In this document: positions 29,538-39,323 of the stretch, piece by piece
How the letters are laid out: each line of letters begins with the position of its first letter
How positions within the stretch are numbered: the first letter of the stretch is position 1
NCBI GenBank assembly: GCA_907163375.1
Contig: CAJQUW010008964.1
Span: 896,501-960,500, forward strand
Source of the DNA: Prostheceraeus crozeri
Taxonomy: Eukaryota > Platyhelminthes > Polycladida > Euryleptidae
Direction of reading: 5' to 3'
DNA: 64,000 nucleotides
The notes under the pieces: model-generated
Database searches by the model: none
What the model saw: the letters and a program-made list of their open reading frames with translations, nothing else
Told to the model about the DNA's origin: nothing
Program-made: the position numbers and the translations under genes

Positions 29538-30038
29538 TTAGAATTTTGCTAGCCCATTACCTCTTATTTCTTCAATTGTTTTTTCATTATGTTTACTATT
29601 AGACGGAGCTCCGCTCCTCAAGGTTTCACCCCCCACAGCTATGTTAGCAATTTTATTTTTTGTTTCATCTGAAAGTTTTTTTAAATTTTTTAGTTCTTCA
29701 GAATCATTCCTAAGTTTACGAATAGCTTCTAGCTGTTTTAATTCGTTTTGAGACTTAACAGCATTTGATATTGCACTAGCTGTACTACCTATAGCAGCTG
29801 CTCCTTTTGCAGCAGATGTAATCAAATCTTTATTATTTTTAATTAAGTTAACGATACTTCCAATACCAGAAAAGATGCCAGCCCCTTCTTTTTGGACGGC
29901 ACCTGCGGTGCCTAGGAACTTTTGTGTTCCGACAGTTTCTACACTATCATAATGGTACACAGGTTTCTGAGATGGTTCATGAGCAATTTTATTATTTGAT
30001 GCAAAATGTTTAAGATTGTGTTTATAAATTATAGGCAT
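29538..30038 (-). CDS. pVI-like / minor capsid protein, 166 aa
   Basis: Residues about 50-95 form an amphipathic Gly/Ala-rich segment (GAGIFSGIGSIVNLI... ITSAAKGAAAIGSTASA), and a charged coiled-coil helix follows. This resembles membrane-active or capsid-cementing proteins. Two double hairpins are read through in frame (29899-29935 giving VGTQKFLGTAGAV, and 29600-29634 giving GGETLRSGAP). It lies directly upstream of the capsid gene. Confidence 0.55.
   Translation of the reverse strand: MPIIYKHNLKHFASNNKIAHEPSQKPVYHYDSVETVGTQKFLGTAGAVQKEGAGIFSGIGSIVNLIKNNKDLITSAAKGAAAIGSTASAISNAVKSQNELKQLEAIRKLRNDSEELKNLKKLSDETKNKIANIAVGGETLRSGAPSNSKHNEKTIEEIRGNGLAKF
29600..29634. repeat. in-frame double hairpin in 29538-30038 gene (1)
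   Basis: GGAGCTCCGCTCC is followed by GGTTTCACC, two adjacent short hairpins within the coding sequence. Confidence 0.65.
29899..29935. repeat. in-frame double hairpin in 29538-30038 gene (2)
   Basis: A CGG/CCG outer stem encloses GGCACCTGCGGTGCC and GGAACTTTTGTGTTCC, coding within the same frame as its surroundings. Confidence 0.75.
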
Positions 30039-30050
30039 TTTTTAGGATTA

Positions 30051-30062
30051 AATTTGACTTTT
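30051..30062 (-). promoter_or_regulatory. AAAAGTCAAATT motif, second copy
   Basis: It is identical to the 12-mer upstream of the capsid gene and lies 13 bp upstream of the start at 30038. Confidence 0.35.
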
Positions 30063-30080
30063 GGGAAAAATATCTACGTG

Positions 30081-30968
30081 TTAAGATTTACGTTTGTGAA
30101 TGGACAACAACTTCGAGATAACTTTATTAATTGATTGTTGCACTTTATCTATTGCGTCAAGCAGCGTGTGATGTACTTTAATTTCTTTTCTATTAACTTG
30201 CATTTTCTGCTGATTAATCTTCAACGCCGTTTTAAGAGCATTTAGCTTAATTTTAAGAACATCTAATTGTCTTTTAACAGAATCTAACTGTTCTTTATTT
30301 TCTTTAGAGTTTTCTTGTAAATTTTTCTTTAATTCATTTTCTAAATTGATTTTCAGATTTTTCATTTTATCAACTTTTTCATTAAGTGAGTTTACTTCAT
30401 TTATTATTCTATTCATCTTTTTCATTTGTTGAGTAATTTTAGAACTTAATTCATCAACACTTTTTTGGAATGTAATTTGTAACTGCTTTAAATTTTTTTT
30501 AATTCTTTCAGGTAGTTTTTCTATTTCATCTTCTAATTGTTCTTTTAACATTTTTATCTGATGTTTATTTTTAATTACAGCAGATTTTAAATTTAAAGAA
30601 AGTAATATTAAAATTTTTGATTGTTCAGAAATCTTTTTAAAAAGTTTTGCTATATCTGCTTCTAGCTCTCTATCCTTTTTATCAAGTTTTAATAATTTTT
30701 CGTTTAATGATTTGTCATTAAGTTTAAGCAACTTTAATTCGTTCATCAGTGGAACCAAAACATCGTTTATATATTTTTCCTTTAAGTCATTGATTTGTGT
30801 ATCAACATATTGTTTATTTGTTAACTCTGTATTTTGTTGCGGAAGAATAGAAAGATGCAATGGTCCAGATAAAACGTCTCCAGTTTTCATGATATAATTT
30901 TCTATCTCTATTTCTAATTCACGATTATTCGGGATATATGCACCTCCACCAACATTTGGTAACATCAT
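30081..30968 (-). CDS. long coiled-coil, fibre-like protein, 295 aa
   Basis: The N-terminus (about 28-58) reads MKTGDVLSGPLHL followed by TNKQYVDTQINDL, the pattern that precedes coiled coils in many phage and viral fibres. Residues about 60-290 are an almost unbroken Lys/Glu/Leu coiled coil. The predicted role is a trimeric vertex fibre or attachment rod. No globular knob is visible. It is divergent from the gene at 31104 across a repeat-rich promoter region. Confidence 0.6.
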   Translation of the reverse strand: MMLPNVGGGAYIPNNRELEIEIENYIMKTGDVLSGPLHLSILPQQNTELTNKQYVDTQINDLKEKYINDVLVPLMNELKLLKLNDKSLNEKLLKLDKKDRELEADIAKLFKKISEQSKILILLSLNLKSAVIKNKHQIKMLKEQLEDEIEKLPERIKKNLKQLQITFQKSVDELSSKITQQMKKMNRIINEVNSLNEKVDKMKNLKINLENELKKNLQENSKENKEQLDSVKRQLDVLKIKLNALKTALKINQQKMQVNRKEIKVHHTLLDAIDKVQQSINKVISKLLSIHKRKS

Positions 30969-30984
30969 TTTTAAAACAATAAAA

Positions 30985-31103
30985 AAATAAAATTTTTTCT
31001 AATAAAAATAAAAAAAATAAAATTTTTTCTAATAAAAATAAAAAATAAAATTTTTTCTAATAAAAATAAAAAAAATAAAATTTTTTCTAATAAAAATAAA
31101 AAA
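30985..31103. repeat. AT-rich ~28-bp tandem repeats between divergent genes
   Basis: Four units of AATTTTTTCTAATAAAAATA separated by short A-runs. They lie between the starts of the fibre-like gene (-) and the 31104 gene (+), so they are a candidate bidirectional promoter. Confidence 0.7.
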
Positions 31104-32396
31104 ATGGAAAATCCAAATTTAAAAAAATTATATTCGCCCGCATCATCCTGTTCTTCTTATTCGACGAGATCAACGGGATTTGAAAATAAATGTTTTGATA
31201 ATAATAATAATAATAATAATCCATGTATAGATGTTAATATTTTATTTCAATTACAAGCCGAAATATTTAGAGAACAGACTAAAGGTTTACCTTCTATAGA
31301 AACTAATTATTGTTTATTTCCGGGGGATCCATTTATTAAATTTATGGAGATTGTAAGTAAATATAATGATGTAGCTTATGTTGAATTAAATAAAGAAAAT
31401 ATGGTTATAATAGGTCATAATAATGTTTATGGATTTATTAGAGCAGTGTTACCAATTAGTAATACTGATTGGATAGAAACTAAAATTATTAATTATATCA
31501 ATATTAAAGAATTAGTTAAAAAATTAAAATCTTTTTCGAAAGAAAAAATTAGATTATTTGTTGACGATCAAAATCAATATAACATTCACATAGAGAGTAA
31601 AAAACATAATGAAGAATTATTATGTCAAGTTTATTATAGAGACACAATTTATAAACAAGAAACATTAGAAATGCCCCAAAGATATGATGATGATATGTAT
31701 ATAGGATTATATTCCAACTTAAATATTAATTTATTAAAATCTTATATAAATGGTTTAGCTCAACAAGAGAAAATTTATATGTAGTCTACACCTTATACTA
31801 TTAACAATGACCATAATCATAATAAACGAACCGAAGGTTCTAGGGCTTTGCCCGATCTTAGAGAATCTTATGATAATAATGATGATTCTGTAACATCTGA
31901 AAAAGGTGTAAATGGTAAAAAAGATTATAAAAATATTAGTAATTATAAAAATTTATCTAAATTTCATTTTCTTACAATTGAAAATAATAATGATGGTATA
32001 GTTGAAGATACTGTTAGACAACTATGTGTCGGGTCTACAAAATTTAAATTAGGATTTACATCTAATCAATTTAAAATTTTATCATCTTTAACAAAAACTA
32101 AAAGTGATTCAGATTATGGTGGTGTTATTAAATTTTCCAAAAGAGATCAAAGACCAATATTTTTCTCTATTATATTATTATCAGATAAAAGATGTAATTT
32201 AGAATTAGATATTCCTATCAGGGAATGGTATCCTATCATGGAAGGGCATCCTATACCAAAAAGTGTAATTTATGATGATGAAGAAACAATTTATGATGAT
32301 GATGAAGAATCAATTGATGATGATGATGATGAATCAATAGTTAGTGAAAAAAAATTTAAATTATCTTTTGATAAAACATTATATGATGAAACTTAA
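31104..32396 (+). pseudogene. unknown protein upstream of polymerase, split by in-frame TAG
   Basis: Two stretches in the same frame, 31104-31781 (226 aa) and 31785-32396, are separated only by a TAG at 31782-31784. The first has an Asn run, then strand-rich sequence (FPGDPFIKFMEIVSKYNDVAYVEL). The second, after a hairpin-coded TEGSRALPD, has more strand-rich sequence and an acidic C-terminus (DDDEESIDDDDDES). The alternating strands and its place before the polymerase suggest a clamp-like processivity factor, but this is only a guess. No family was recognised with confidence. Confidence 0.5.
31827..31856. repeat. double hairpin, type B, in coding frame after the TAG
   Basis: GAACCGAAGGTTC followed by GGGCTTTGCCC (one loop change from type B). 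It is coded in the frame of the gene around it. Confidence 0.75.
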
Positions 32397-32468
32397 TAAG
32401 ATAAAACTTAATATGATAAAACTTAATGTGATAAAACTTAATATGATTAAACTTAATGTGATAAAGAA
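32395..32468. repeat. short tandem repeats downstream of the unknown gene
   Basis: Five units of GATAAAACTTAATATG-type sequence (15-16 bp) begin within the last codons of the preceding gene. Confidence 0.6.
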
Positions 32469-32849
32469 AAAAATAACTAAAGAACGTGAAATATATAATA
32501 ATATAAAATAACACTCAAGTCCTTGATATTAGAATGTTTATATCTAAAATTAAAACACAAATTTTTTCTTAAATTTTCTCTAAAAAAATAAAAAAAATGG
32601 AAAATACCAAGTTTTATTGTGTCTTATGTAAAAAAAAGTTGCAAACAAAAAGAAGTTATCAATCTCATTTAAATAGTAAATTGCATTTACAAAATGTAGA
32701 ACGAGTTGATGAAGGAAATATATTAAAATTAAATAGTTATAAAAACTATCTAGAAACATTGCCTACTGATATAAAAGTTAAAAAAATGTTTGATGATTAT
32801 TCACATTCGGAATATAAAAAAGTTTTTAATAGTGAAGATGAGACCATAC

Positions 32850-32922
32850 AAACCGAAGGTTCTAGGGCTTCGCCCGTACATGGGACATCGGAGATGTCTT
32901 CCAGGGCTTCGCCCGTACCAGA
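32850..32922. repeat. two tandem double hairpins in the polymerase N-terminus
   Basis: A type B copy (AACCGAAGGTT and GGGCTTCGCCC) is followed by a type C copy: GACATCGGAGATGTC and GGGCTTCGCCC, with CGTAC flanks. Both are in frame and encode SRASPV-type peptides. Confidence 0.85.
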
Positions 32923-32984
32923 TGGAAGATATTTATTTAGCGATACTGATGAATTTAACGAAATAGATGAATTTGATGAAGCCG

Positions 32985-33029
32985 TACACGGGACATCAAA
33001 GATGTCTTCCAGGGCTTCGCCCGAAACAG
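32985..33029. repeat. type C double hairpin in polymerase
   Basis: GACATCAAAGATGTC plus GGGCTTCGCCC, with CTTCCA between the stems, in frame (coding GTSKMSSRASP). Confidence 0.85.
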
Positions 33030-33053
33030 ATATAAAATATTTATTTAATGAAT

Positions 33054-33096
33054 CTGTACACGGGACATCAAAGATGTCTTCCAGGGCTTCGCCCGT
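33054..33096. repeat. type C double hairpin in polymerase, next copy
   Basis: It is identical over its core to the copy at 32985 and in the same frame and orientation. Confidence 0.85.
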
Positions 33097-34104
33097 TGAA
33101 TATAATGAAACCGATAAAACTTTTTCTGATATTCTAACCAACTTTTATAATATATTTAAGAAATCTTTCAAATGTTATATGAATGTAGAAGTACTTTATA
33201 CAAAAAATGGACCTGATGGAATTCCTGAAGAAATAATACAAGGACATTTTACAAATTCACAAGAAATTCATAATGTAAATGATATACAACCCATATTTGA
33301 ATCGATGATACTTAAATTAGAAAATTGTATAATTGAAGCCCAGTTACGTGAATCTGGTTGGAGATTTGTTAAAATACTATCTAAGAAAATAGTAATTGAT
33401 AAATATAAAAATAATACTGGTGGTAGTTGTTTCTTTACCTTTCAGTTCACCACAAATAATCAACATAAAAAATGAAGATGATTATTGTTTTCTGTGGAGT
33501 ATTATAGCACATTTACATCCTGCAAAATATCATAAAGAAAGACTAAGTCATTATAATAAAGAAGAATACATAAATGAATTTGATCTTTCTGATGGCTTAG
33601 ATGAATTTCCATATGATTATAATAGGTTAAAAAAGTTTCATAAAAAGAATAAAAATTTAATTGAAGTAAATGTTTTTGAATTAAATGTGAATTATGTTTC
33701 TATTGGTAAAATTATTCCACTTTACTCAGATTCAAAAAAATTTTATTTGAATAATAAAAATTTATGTCAATCAGAAATAGTATATAATGATAGAGGAAAT
33801 TACATGCATCATAATATTTTTTACCAAGGAAAAATAATATGTACTGAAAAATTTGAACTTGTTAAAACACTATCACCAATAATGATTAATCATAATAATT
33901 ATAAAGGACGTACTGATGATTATAATTACAAATATTCATCTTTATCTTCAGAATATCAACAAAAATTAGAAAATTTAAATAAAAGTTTACAAAAATGTAA
34001 AATAGATTATCAACAACAAATAAAAATGTTGCTACAAGAATATCACCATAAATATCAAAATGAGATAGAAACAATTCAAAAACTAAATGAAGAAAATAAT
34101 AAAG

Positions 34105-34138
34105 AATCGGCTAAAGCCAGAGGAGCTTCGCTCCGATT
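34105..34138. repeat. type A double hairpin in polymerase
   Basis: It has the same 34 bases as in the terminal repeats, read in frame (coding SAKARGASLRL). It is flanked by AATGAAGAAAATAA repeated beside the next copy. Confidence 0.9.
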
Positions 34139-34158
34139 AAATAATGAAGAAAATAAAG

Positions 34159-34192
34159 AATCGGCTAAAGCCAGAGGAGCTTCGCTCCGATT
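34159..34192. repeat. type A double hairpin in polymerase, second copy
   Basis: It starts exactly 54 bp after the first copy (18 codons), so the frame is kept; this is probably a local duplication including flanks. Confidence 0.9.
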
Positions 34193-34664
34193 AAATGAAT
34201 GTTTAAAAAAATGTCTACAACAATATAAAGAACAATATGATAAAGAATATATTTATCAGCTACAAATATTAAATCAAAATTATCATCAAAATACATTTAA
34301 TATTACAAAAGAAATTAATGAAACACATGAAATATATAAAGATGAATTTGAAAAACTAGAACAGTCAAAACAACCAGCACAAGCGAATATATTATATTAT
34401 CAGGGTCATTTTATATTGTGTAAAGATGTTTCTATATTTACAAAAACTTCAGATAATAAAAATTTTCCTTGTCTTCAATGTATGACAAGTTTTAGAACTT
34501 TAGAAGAAATGAATAGACATTTGGAGAATTGCCAACAAAATGAAGCAGTTCAAAATACTTTTCCTAAAGATGATTATTTAGAATATAATAAATGGTATTT
34601 TAAAAATAAAGTACCCTTTACTATTTATTGTGATTTTGAAGCATATAATGTTAATATGACACAA

Positions 34665-34698
34665 AATCGAACGGAAAGTTCCAGGGCTTCACCCGATT
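34665..34698. repeat. type B-like double hairpin beside Exo I of polymerase
   Basis: An AATC/GATT outer stem encloses GAACGGAAAGTTC and GGGCTTCACCC. It is in frame, about 10 codons after the Exo I motif. Confidence 0.8.
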
Positions 34699-35075
34699 CT
34701 GAAAATTATAATTCTGAAAATTATAATTCTGAAAAAAGTGCGCCTGAAAAAAGTGCACCTGGAAAAAGTTCAGCTGAACAAAGTAAAGAAAAATATTTAT
34801 TTGAACAAAAACCATTATGTTGGGGAATGTACATTCATTCAAATTATCCTGAATTATTTAAATCAGAATATTTTCAATACTATGGTGAAGATAGTTCAGA
34901 AATGTTTACAAAGAAAGTAGAAGAATTACAAGGACGTTTTTCACAATTGCTTGAAACAAATATTCCAATGATGCCATTAACAGAAAAAGAAAAATTAAAT
35001 TTTATTAATGAAACAAAATGTTATTACTGTGGAAGAGAATTTACAAAAAATTATAAAAATGGCAAAGGTAGATAT

Positions 35076-35108
35076 CTTGACAAGCGAAGCGACGGCTCTG
35101 CCGTCAAG
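35076..35108. repeat. Y-shaped palindrome in polymerase
   Basis: An outer stem CTTGAC/GTCAAG (6 bp) encloses GCGAAGC and GGCTCTGCC, in frame directly before the DHDHLNG region. Confidence 0.8.
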
Positions 35109-35481
35109 GTAAAAGATCATGATCATCTAAATGGATTATATAGAGGTGCAGCACATAATTCTTGTAATCTTAATGCTAATAAATTTAAATATAACTTTGT
35201 TCCTCTATATTTCTACAATGGTTCTAAATATGATTTCCATCTAGTAATGAAAGATTTATTTTCATCTGAAAAATTACAACAACAACAAATAAATGTACTA
35301 TGTAAAACAGAAGAAGAATATTTTTCAATGCAATTAGGTTGCATTAGAATTTTAGATGCATTTAGATTTTTTACTCCTTATTCATTAGATGTTATGGGAA
35401 AAACTTTGAAATCTGAACAATGTAAAATATTAAATAAATATAATTTAAAACCTTTAAAAGGAATATTTCCGTATGAGTATA

Positions 35482-35555
35482 TAGCCTGCGGCTCACAGTC
35501 GAGACTGATATAACTGGAGATAAAACCTGTGGTTCACAGTCGAAGACTGATTTTA
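35482..35555. repeat. two tandem double hairpins at the polymerase frameshift
   Basis: Unit 1 (35483-35512) has GCCTGCGGC and CAGTCGAGACTG. Unit 2 (35521-35555) has ACCTGTGGT and CAGTCGAAGACTG inside a TAAAA/TTTTA stem. The second-hairpin loop of unit 1 is one base shorter than that of unit 2. The reading frame is lost exactly across this pair. Confidence 0.85.
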
Positions 35556-35859
35556 ATTCTGTGAATAAAATTATGGAAGAAGAACAACTTCCTCCAATAA
35601 ATAAATTTAAATCAACATTAAAACAATCAAAATTATCTGACGAAGACTATGCAGAAGCTGAAAAAAATTGGAGAGAGTTAAATTGTAAAACAATGTATGA
35701 TTATACAATGAAATATCTACAGATAGATGTATTAATACTAGCTGATCTTTTTGAAAACTTTCGTGATATGTGTTTAGAATATTACGGAATAGATCCATGT
35801 TATTGTTATTCTACACCAGGTTTAACATGGCTAGCAGGATTAAAACATACTGGTGTTCA

Positions 35860-35886
35860 AGCCGATGGCTCTAGGACAAAGTCCGT
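35860..35886. repeat. double hairpin in polymerase after Exo III
   Basis: GCCGATGGC and GGACAAAGTCC, separated by TCTA, in frame (coding ADGSRTKSV). Confidence 0.7.
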
Positions 35887-36225
35887 TAAACTTAAACATT
35901 ATAAAGAAAATACATATGATAAATTATTATTTTTTGAATCTGGAATTAGAGGTGGAGTTTCATCAGTTTTAGGTAATAGATATGTTAAATGTTATAATAA
36001 GAAAGTAAATCCACAAGAATATGGAATAATGAAACCTTTATCTCCAGAAGAAAAAGAAAAAATATTAGAAATTTTTCGAACGAAACGAGAAGGAGTAGAA
36101 CGTGAAAAAGCAATTGATGAATTCATGAGAGAAAACTATTTGTTATATTATGATTTTAATAGCTTATATTCTTCTTGCATGATACAAGAATTACCAACAG
36201 GTGAAATGTCATGGTGTAATATTCG

Positions 36226-36262
36226 TACGACATCAGAGATGTCTACTAGGGCTTCGCCCGTT
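36226..36262. repeat. type C double hairpin after motif A of polymerase
   Basis: GACATCAGAGATGTC and GGGCTTCGCCC in frame (coding TSEMSTRASP), between motif A and the next conserved strand. Confidence 0.85.
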
Positions 36263-37162
36263 CTAGATTATCAAAGAACATATGATGGTGAAAATAATTT
36301 TGGTTATGTATATGAAGTTGATTTAGTATACCCTGATTATATAAAAGATAAAACAAAATATTTTCCTTTCTGTCCCGAAAACAAAATTCCTAATATAGAA
36401 GATTTTTCAGATTATCAAAAATCTTTAATTCCTAAGAAATATAGACCAACAAAAAAACTTATGTTAACACAAAGCAATAAAGGAAAGTATGTTGTTGAAG
36501 GAAGAATGCTAGATTGGTATTTAGATCATGGAATGATTCTCACCAAAATACATCGAAAACTAGAGTATAGAAAATCTAGGTGGTTAAAAAATTATATAGA
36601 GTTCAATATTGAAAAACGTAAAATAGCTAAAAGAAATAAAGATGATTTTGGAAACGTGTTCATCAAATTAATGAATAATGCATTTTATGGTAAGACTTTA
36701 GAAAATGTGCGTAATAGACAAAATATTGAAATAGTTTATGATAGAGATAGATTTCAAAATTTAACAAGGAAACCTACATATAAAAGAACTACTAGATTTA
36801 GTGATGAACTATGTGCTGTACATTTACGTCGAATTAGCGTAAAACATGATAAGTTTAATTTTATTGGTTTCACTATATTAGAATTAGCTAAACTATTTAT
36901 GTATAGATTTATATATGATTATTTAGCACCTGCTTATGGCAAAAACTATAAATTACACTTTACAGATACCGATTCTGTTTTCTTAGAATTAACAATACCG
37001 TATAATTCTTCACTTGATGAAGAAATTAATAAAATAAAAGATATCATTCATCCTTCTGATTTATGTAAAGTAAAAGATGAATTAGAAGGAAATGAAGATT
37101 TCATAACAGAAGCTATATTTTTAAAATCTAAATGTTACTGTTATGATACAACTAATAATATT

Positions 37163-37199
37163 AGGACATCGGAGATGTCTTCCAGGGCTTCGCCCGTTA
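37163..37199. repeat. type C double hairpin near polymerase C-terminus
   Basis: GGACATCGGAGATGTC and GGGCTTCGCCC in frame (coding TSEMSSRASPV), at the tip of a predicted loop after motif C. Confidence 0.85.
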
Positions 37200-37509
37200 A
37201 AACACATAAAACATTAAAAGGAATTTCAAAGGCATCAGTGGCTAATCAAATAACATTTCAAGATTATAAAAATGCATTATTTAATAATGAAATAAAAACA
37301 GCATGTAATTATAGACTTAATTCAAAAAAACATAACATGTATTTAAAAGAAGAACATAAATTAGCATTAGATCCATTTGATGATAAAAGAAAAATTTTAC
37401 CTGATGGAATAACTACTGAACCTTTTTAATTTTCTAATTTCTAAGATAGACAAATTTGATATATACATAAAATAAAAAAATATTGTAACACTATATTTGT
37501 ATATTTTTA

Positions 37510-38277
37510 TCACTCCGCGAAAATATTTTCTATAACTCTTTCATGAATTTTTTTATCAATATTAATTGTAATGAAGCCATAATCTTTTGACCAAGCATTA
37601 TTACACGATTGTTTAAATTCATCTTTATTTCTTACACATAAATCTCTTAACAAATCACTTAAGTTTCTTGCATTTATTTCAAATAGTATAAATATATTTG
37701 CATTCTTTCTAATAACACTTCCGTCTAATGAATACATACTTTGTGTTAAATAAAATACACTACAGTTATTATGTCTACCTCTTGTGAAATAATTTCTCTG
37801 AAGTGACTGATTTCTATCATTAACACAATCATCAAAAATTACACAATGTTTCATTGTTTTATCTAGTTTACTAGGATCTTGCATATTACCACTATCATCT
37901 ATTAATTGTATCTTTATATGGTTATTTTTATTAGATTCTACTAACTGATTATTTTTTGCTGCTTCTTCACACCACGAACTTATTTCTTCTTCATCTTCAG
38001 ATTTTTCATATTCTTTGAATAATGAAGCAATTGCTGTTTTTTTAAGATTATTTTCAAATCCATATTTTAAAAATTGATAGACGGGTTGTTCTGCCGTTGT
38101 TGTATAAATTATAAGATTGTTATAATCCAAAAAATTTGGAGTCGTTAAAATTTTAAATAATAGATACGTTTTTCCGCAACCTGATCTTCCACAAATAACT
38201 GACAAAACTTTATTAGATAAATTTGGATGATGATTAAATTTAAGTTTTTTTTTATTTAATGGTAGCACTTCACTCAT
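37510..38277 (-). CDS. packaging ATPase (HerA/FtsK type), element 2, 255 aa
   Basis: A Walker A GRSGCGKT lies at residues 30-37 and a Walker B HCVIFDDC around 145-152, with a downstream FYLTQSMYSLD sensor-like strand. It is somewhat longer than the element 1 version because of an acidic insert near residues 90-125. It would pump DNA into capsids. It converges on the polymerase gene across 80 bp of AT-rich DNA. The frame is intact and no hairpin is present. Confidence 0.9.
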   Translation of the reverse strand: MSEVLPLNKKKLKFNHHPNLSNKVLSVICGRSGCGKTYLLFKILTTPNFLDYNNLIIYTTTAEQPVYQFLKYGFENNLKKTAIASLFKEYEKSEDEEEISSWCEEAAKNNQLVESNKNNHIKIQLIDDSGNMQDPSKLDKTMKHCVIFDDCVNDRNQSLQRNYFTRGRHNNCSVFYLTQSMYSLDGSVIRKNANIFILFEINARNLSDLLRDLCVRNKDEFKQSCNNAWSKDYGFITINIDKKIHERVIENIFAE

Positions 38278-38359
38278 TTTTTAATAAAAAAATTTATTTT
38301 CATTTTTTATTTTTGTTTTTAAAGAAGAAGAAGAAAATTAAACTTCTCTAGCTTCGCGT

Positions 38360-38443
38360 AGGAGTTTATACCTCTCGAACGGGAGTTTATACCTCTCGAA
38401 CGGGAGTTTATACCTCCCGAACGGGAGTTTATACCTCCCGAAC
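38360..38443. repeat. four 21-bp tandem hairpins at the penton 3' end
   Basis: The unit GGGAGTTTATACCTCCCGAAC occurs four times (38360, 38381, 38402, 38423), the first two with CTC for CCC. Each forms a GGGAG/CTCCC hairpin. The penton stop codon lies in the loop of the last unit. Confidence 0.85.
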
Positions 38444-39217
38444 CAAAAGATCTATCATAATCTCTTCACCTCCAAAATTTATTTCTTGTCCTTTCTCATC
38501 AGTGATTCTAATGCCAATGTTGTTAATAGTTTTTCTTGTAATAGGAAAATATATTAATGTTTGTGGAATTACATTTAATCTATAACCAATGGGTACAGTA
38601 AAAGCTGGAAAACTGAATATTAAATTTGATAATTTACCATTTATATATCCTCCTTCAATAATGTCACAATGTACAACAATTGAATTTATTTCAGTTATTT
38701 TTGGAATCTTCTCACCTAAATGATAACCTTGACTATAGGTTTGTTTATTAAATCCTAATAGCTTTGACAATGATCTATCATGATTAAAATCAACTTGATG
38801 ATTTTCGTCTAAAGTAAGAGAAAATTTATTAACTGCCGGTTCAACTGCAAAATGTAATTGTTTCTTATCTTTAAATGATATACCTAAATGTCTCTTAATT
38901 TCATTTGATATTGTTTCAACTTCGTAAGAACCAGGAAGAAAAGTTAGTATTTTCCATGTTTTACCTTTATCAGTAGAATATCTAAATTGATCATTCACAT
39001 CTTTGATAACGTTTTGAATAGTGTTAAATGTGGAGAAACTAGTCAATGCAATTTGATAATTTTTATTTTGTTCCAAATGTAGAATGGGTTCTAAATTACA
39101 AGTGTGTGATGAAGTAGTTGTTATAATTTTTAACGTCGTACTAAATTTTGATGAACCCAAAATCTCTGTCAAATTTTCTAAATGATTATTAATTTTGTCT
39201 AAATCTGCTGAACACAT
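38429..39217 (-). CDS. penton (vertex) capsid protein, 262 aa
   Basis: An N-terminal helical part is followed by a single jelly-roll-like C-terminus: SIVVHCDIIEGGYING, SNLIFSFPAF, GYRLNVIPQTLIYFPI, NNIGIRITDEKGQ and EIMIDLLVREV. This order fits Polinton/adintovirus pentons. It would occupy the fivefold vertices. The last five codons and the TAA lie in the hairpin array, so the end of the final strand may be replaced sequence. The frame is intact. Confidence 0.75.
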   Translation of the reverse strand: MCSADLDKINNHLENLTEILGSSKFSTTLKIITTTSSHTCNLEPILHLEQNKNYQIALTSFSTFNTIQNVIKDVNDQFRYSTDKGKTWKILTFLPGSYEVETISNEIKRHLGISFKDKKQLHFAVEPAVNKFSLTLDENHQVDFNHDRSLSKLLGFNKQTYSQGYHLGEKIPKITEINSIVVHCDIIEGGYINGKLSNLIFSFPAFTVPIGYRLNVIPQTLIYFPITRKTINNIGIRITDEKGQEINFGGEEIMIDLLVREV

Positions 39218-39290
39218 TTTTAAACTAAAAAATTAAATAAATAAATATTTTTTTTTATAAAAAATAAAGAACAACAACATATTTCAGCTA

Positions 39291-39323
39291 CGGGCGAAGC
39301 CCTGGAGGACATCAGAGATGTCC
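39291..39323. repeat. type C double hairpin holding a gene stop codon
   Basis: GGGCGAAGCCC (39292-39302) and GGACATCAGAGATGTCC (39307-39323). The stop of the leftward gene at 39312-39314 is inside the second hairpin. Confidence 0.8.

Larger units (their letters stand above)
32597..37429 (+). pseudogene. protein-primed family B DNA polymerase, element 2, split by two frameshifts
   Basis: There are three segments. Segment 1 (32597-33475) has a C2H2 finger at residues 8-30 and the polymerase N-terminal domain (RESGWRFVKIL). Segment 2 (33396-35513; homology starts about 33455 with IINIKNEDDYCFLW) has Exo I YCDFEAY, the DHDHLNGLYRGAAHNSC region and Exo II YNGSKYDFH. Segment 3 (35561-37429) has Exo III YLQIDVLILAD, motif A YYDFNSLYS, motif B NNAFYGKTLENVRN and motif C FTDTDSVFL. 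All catalytic residues are present, unlike element 1. The first frame change is near 33450. The second lies at two tandem hairpin elements (35482-35555). Eleven further hairpins are read in frame. Confidence 0.9.
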
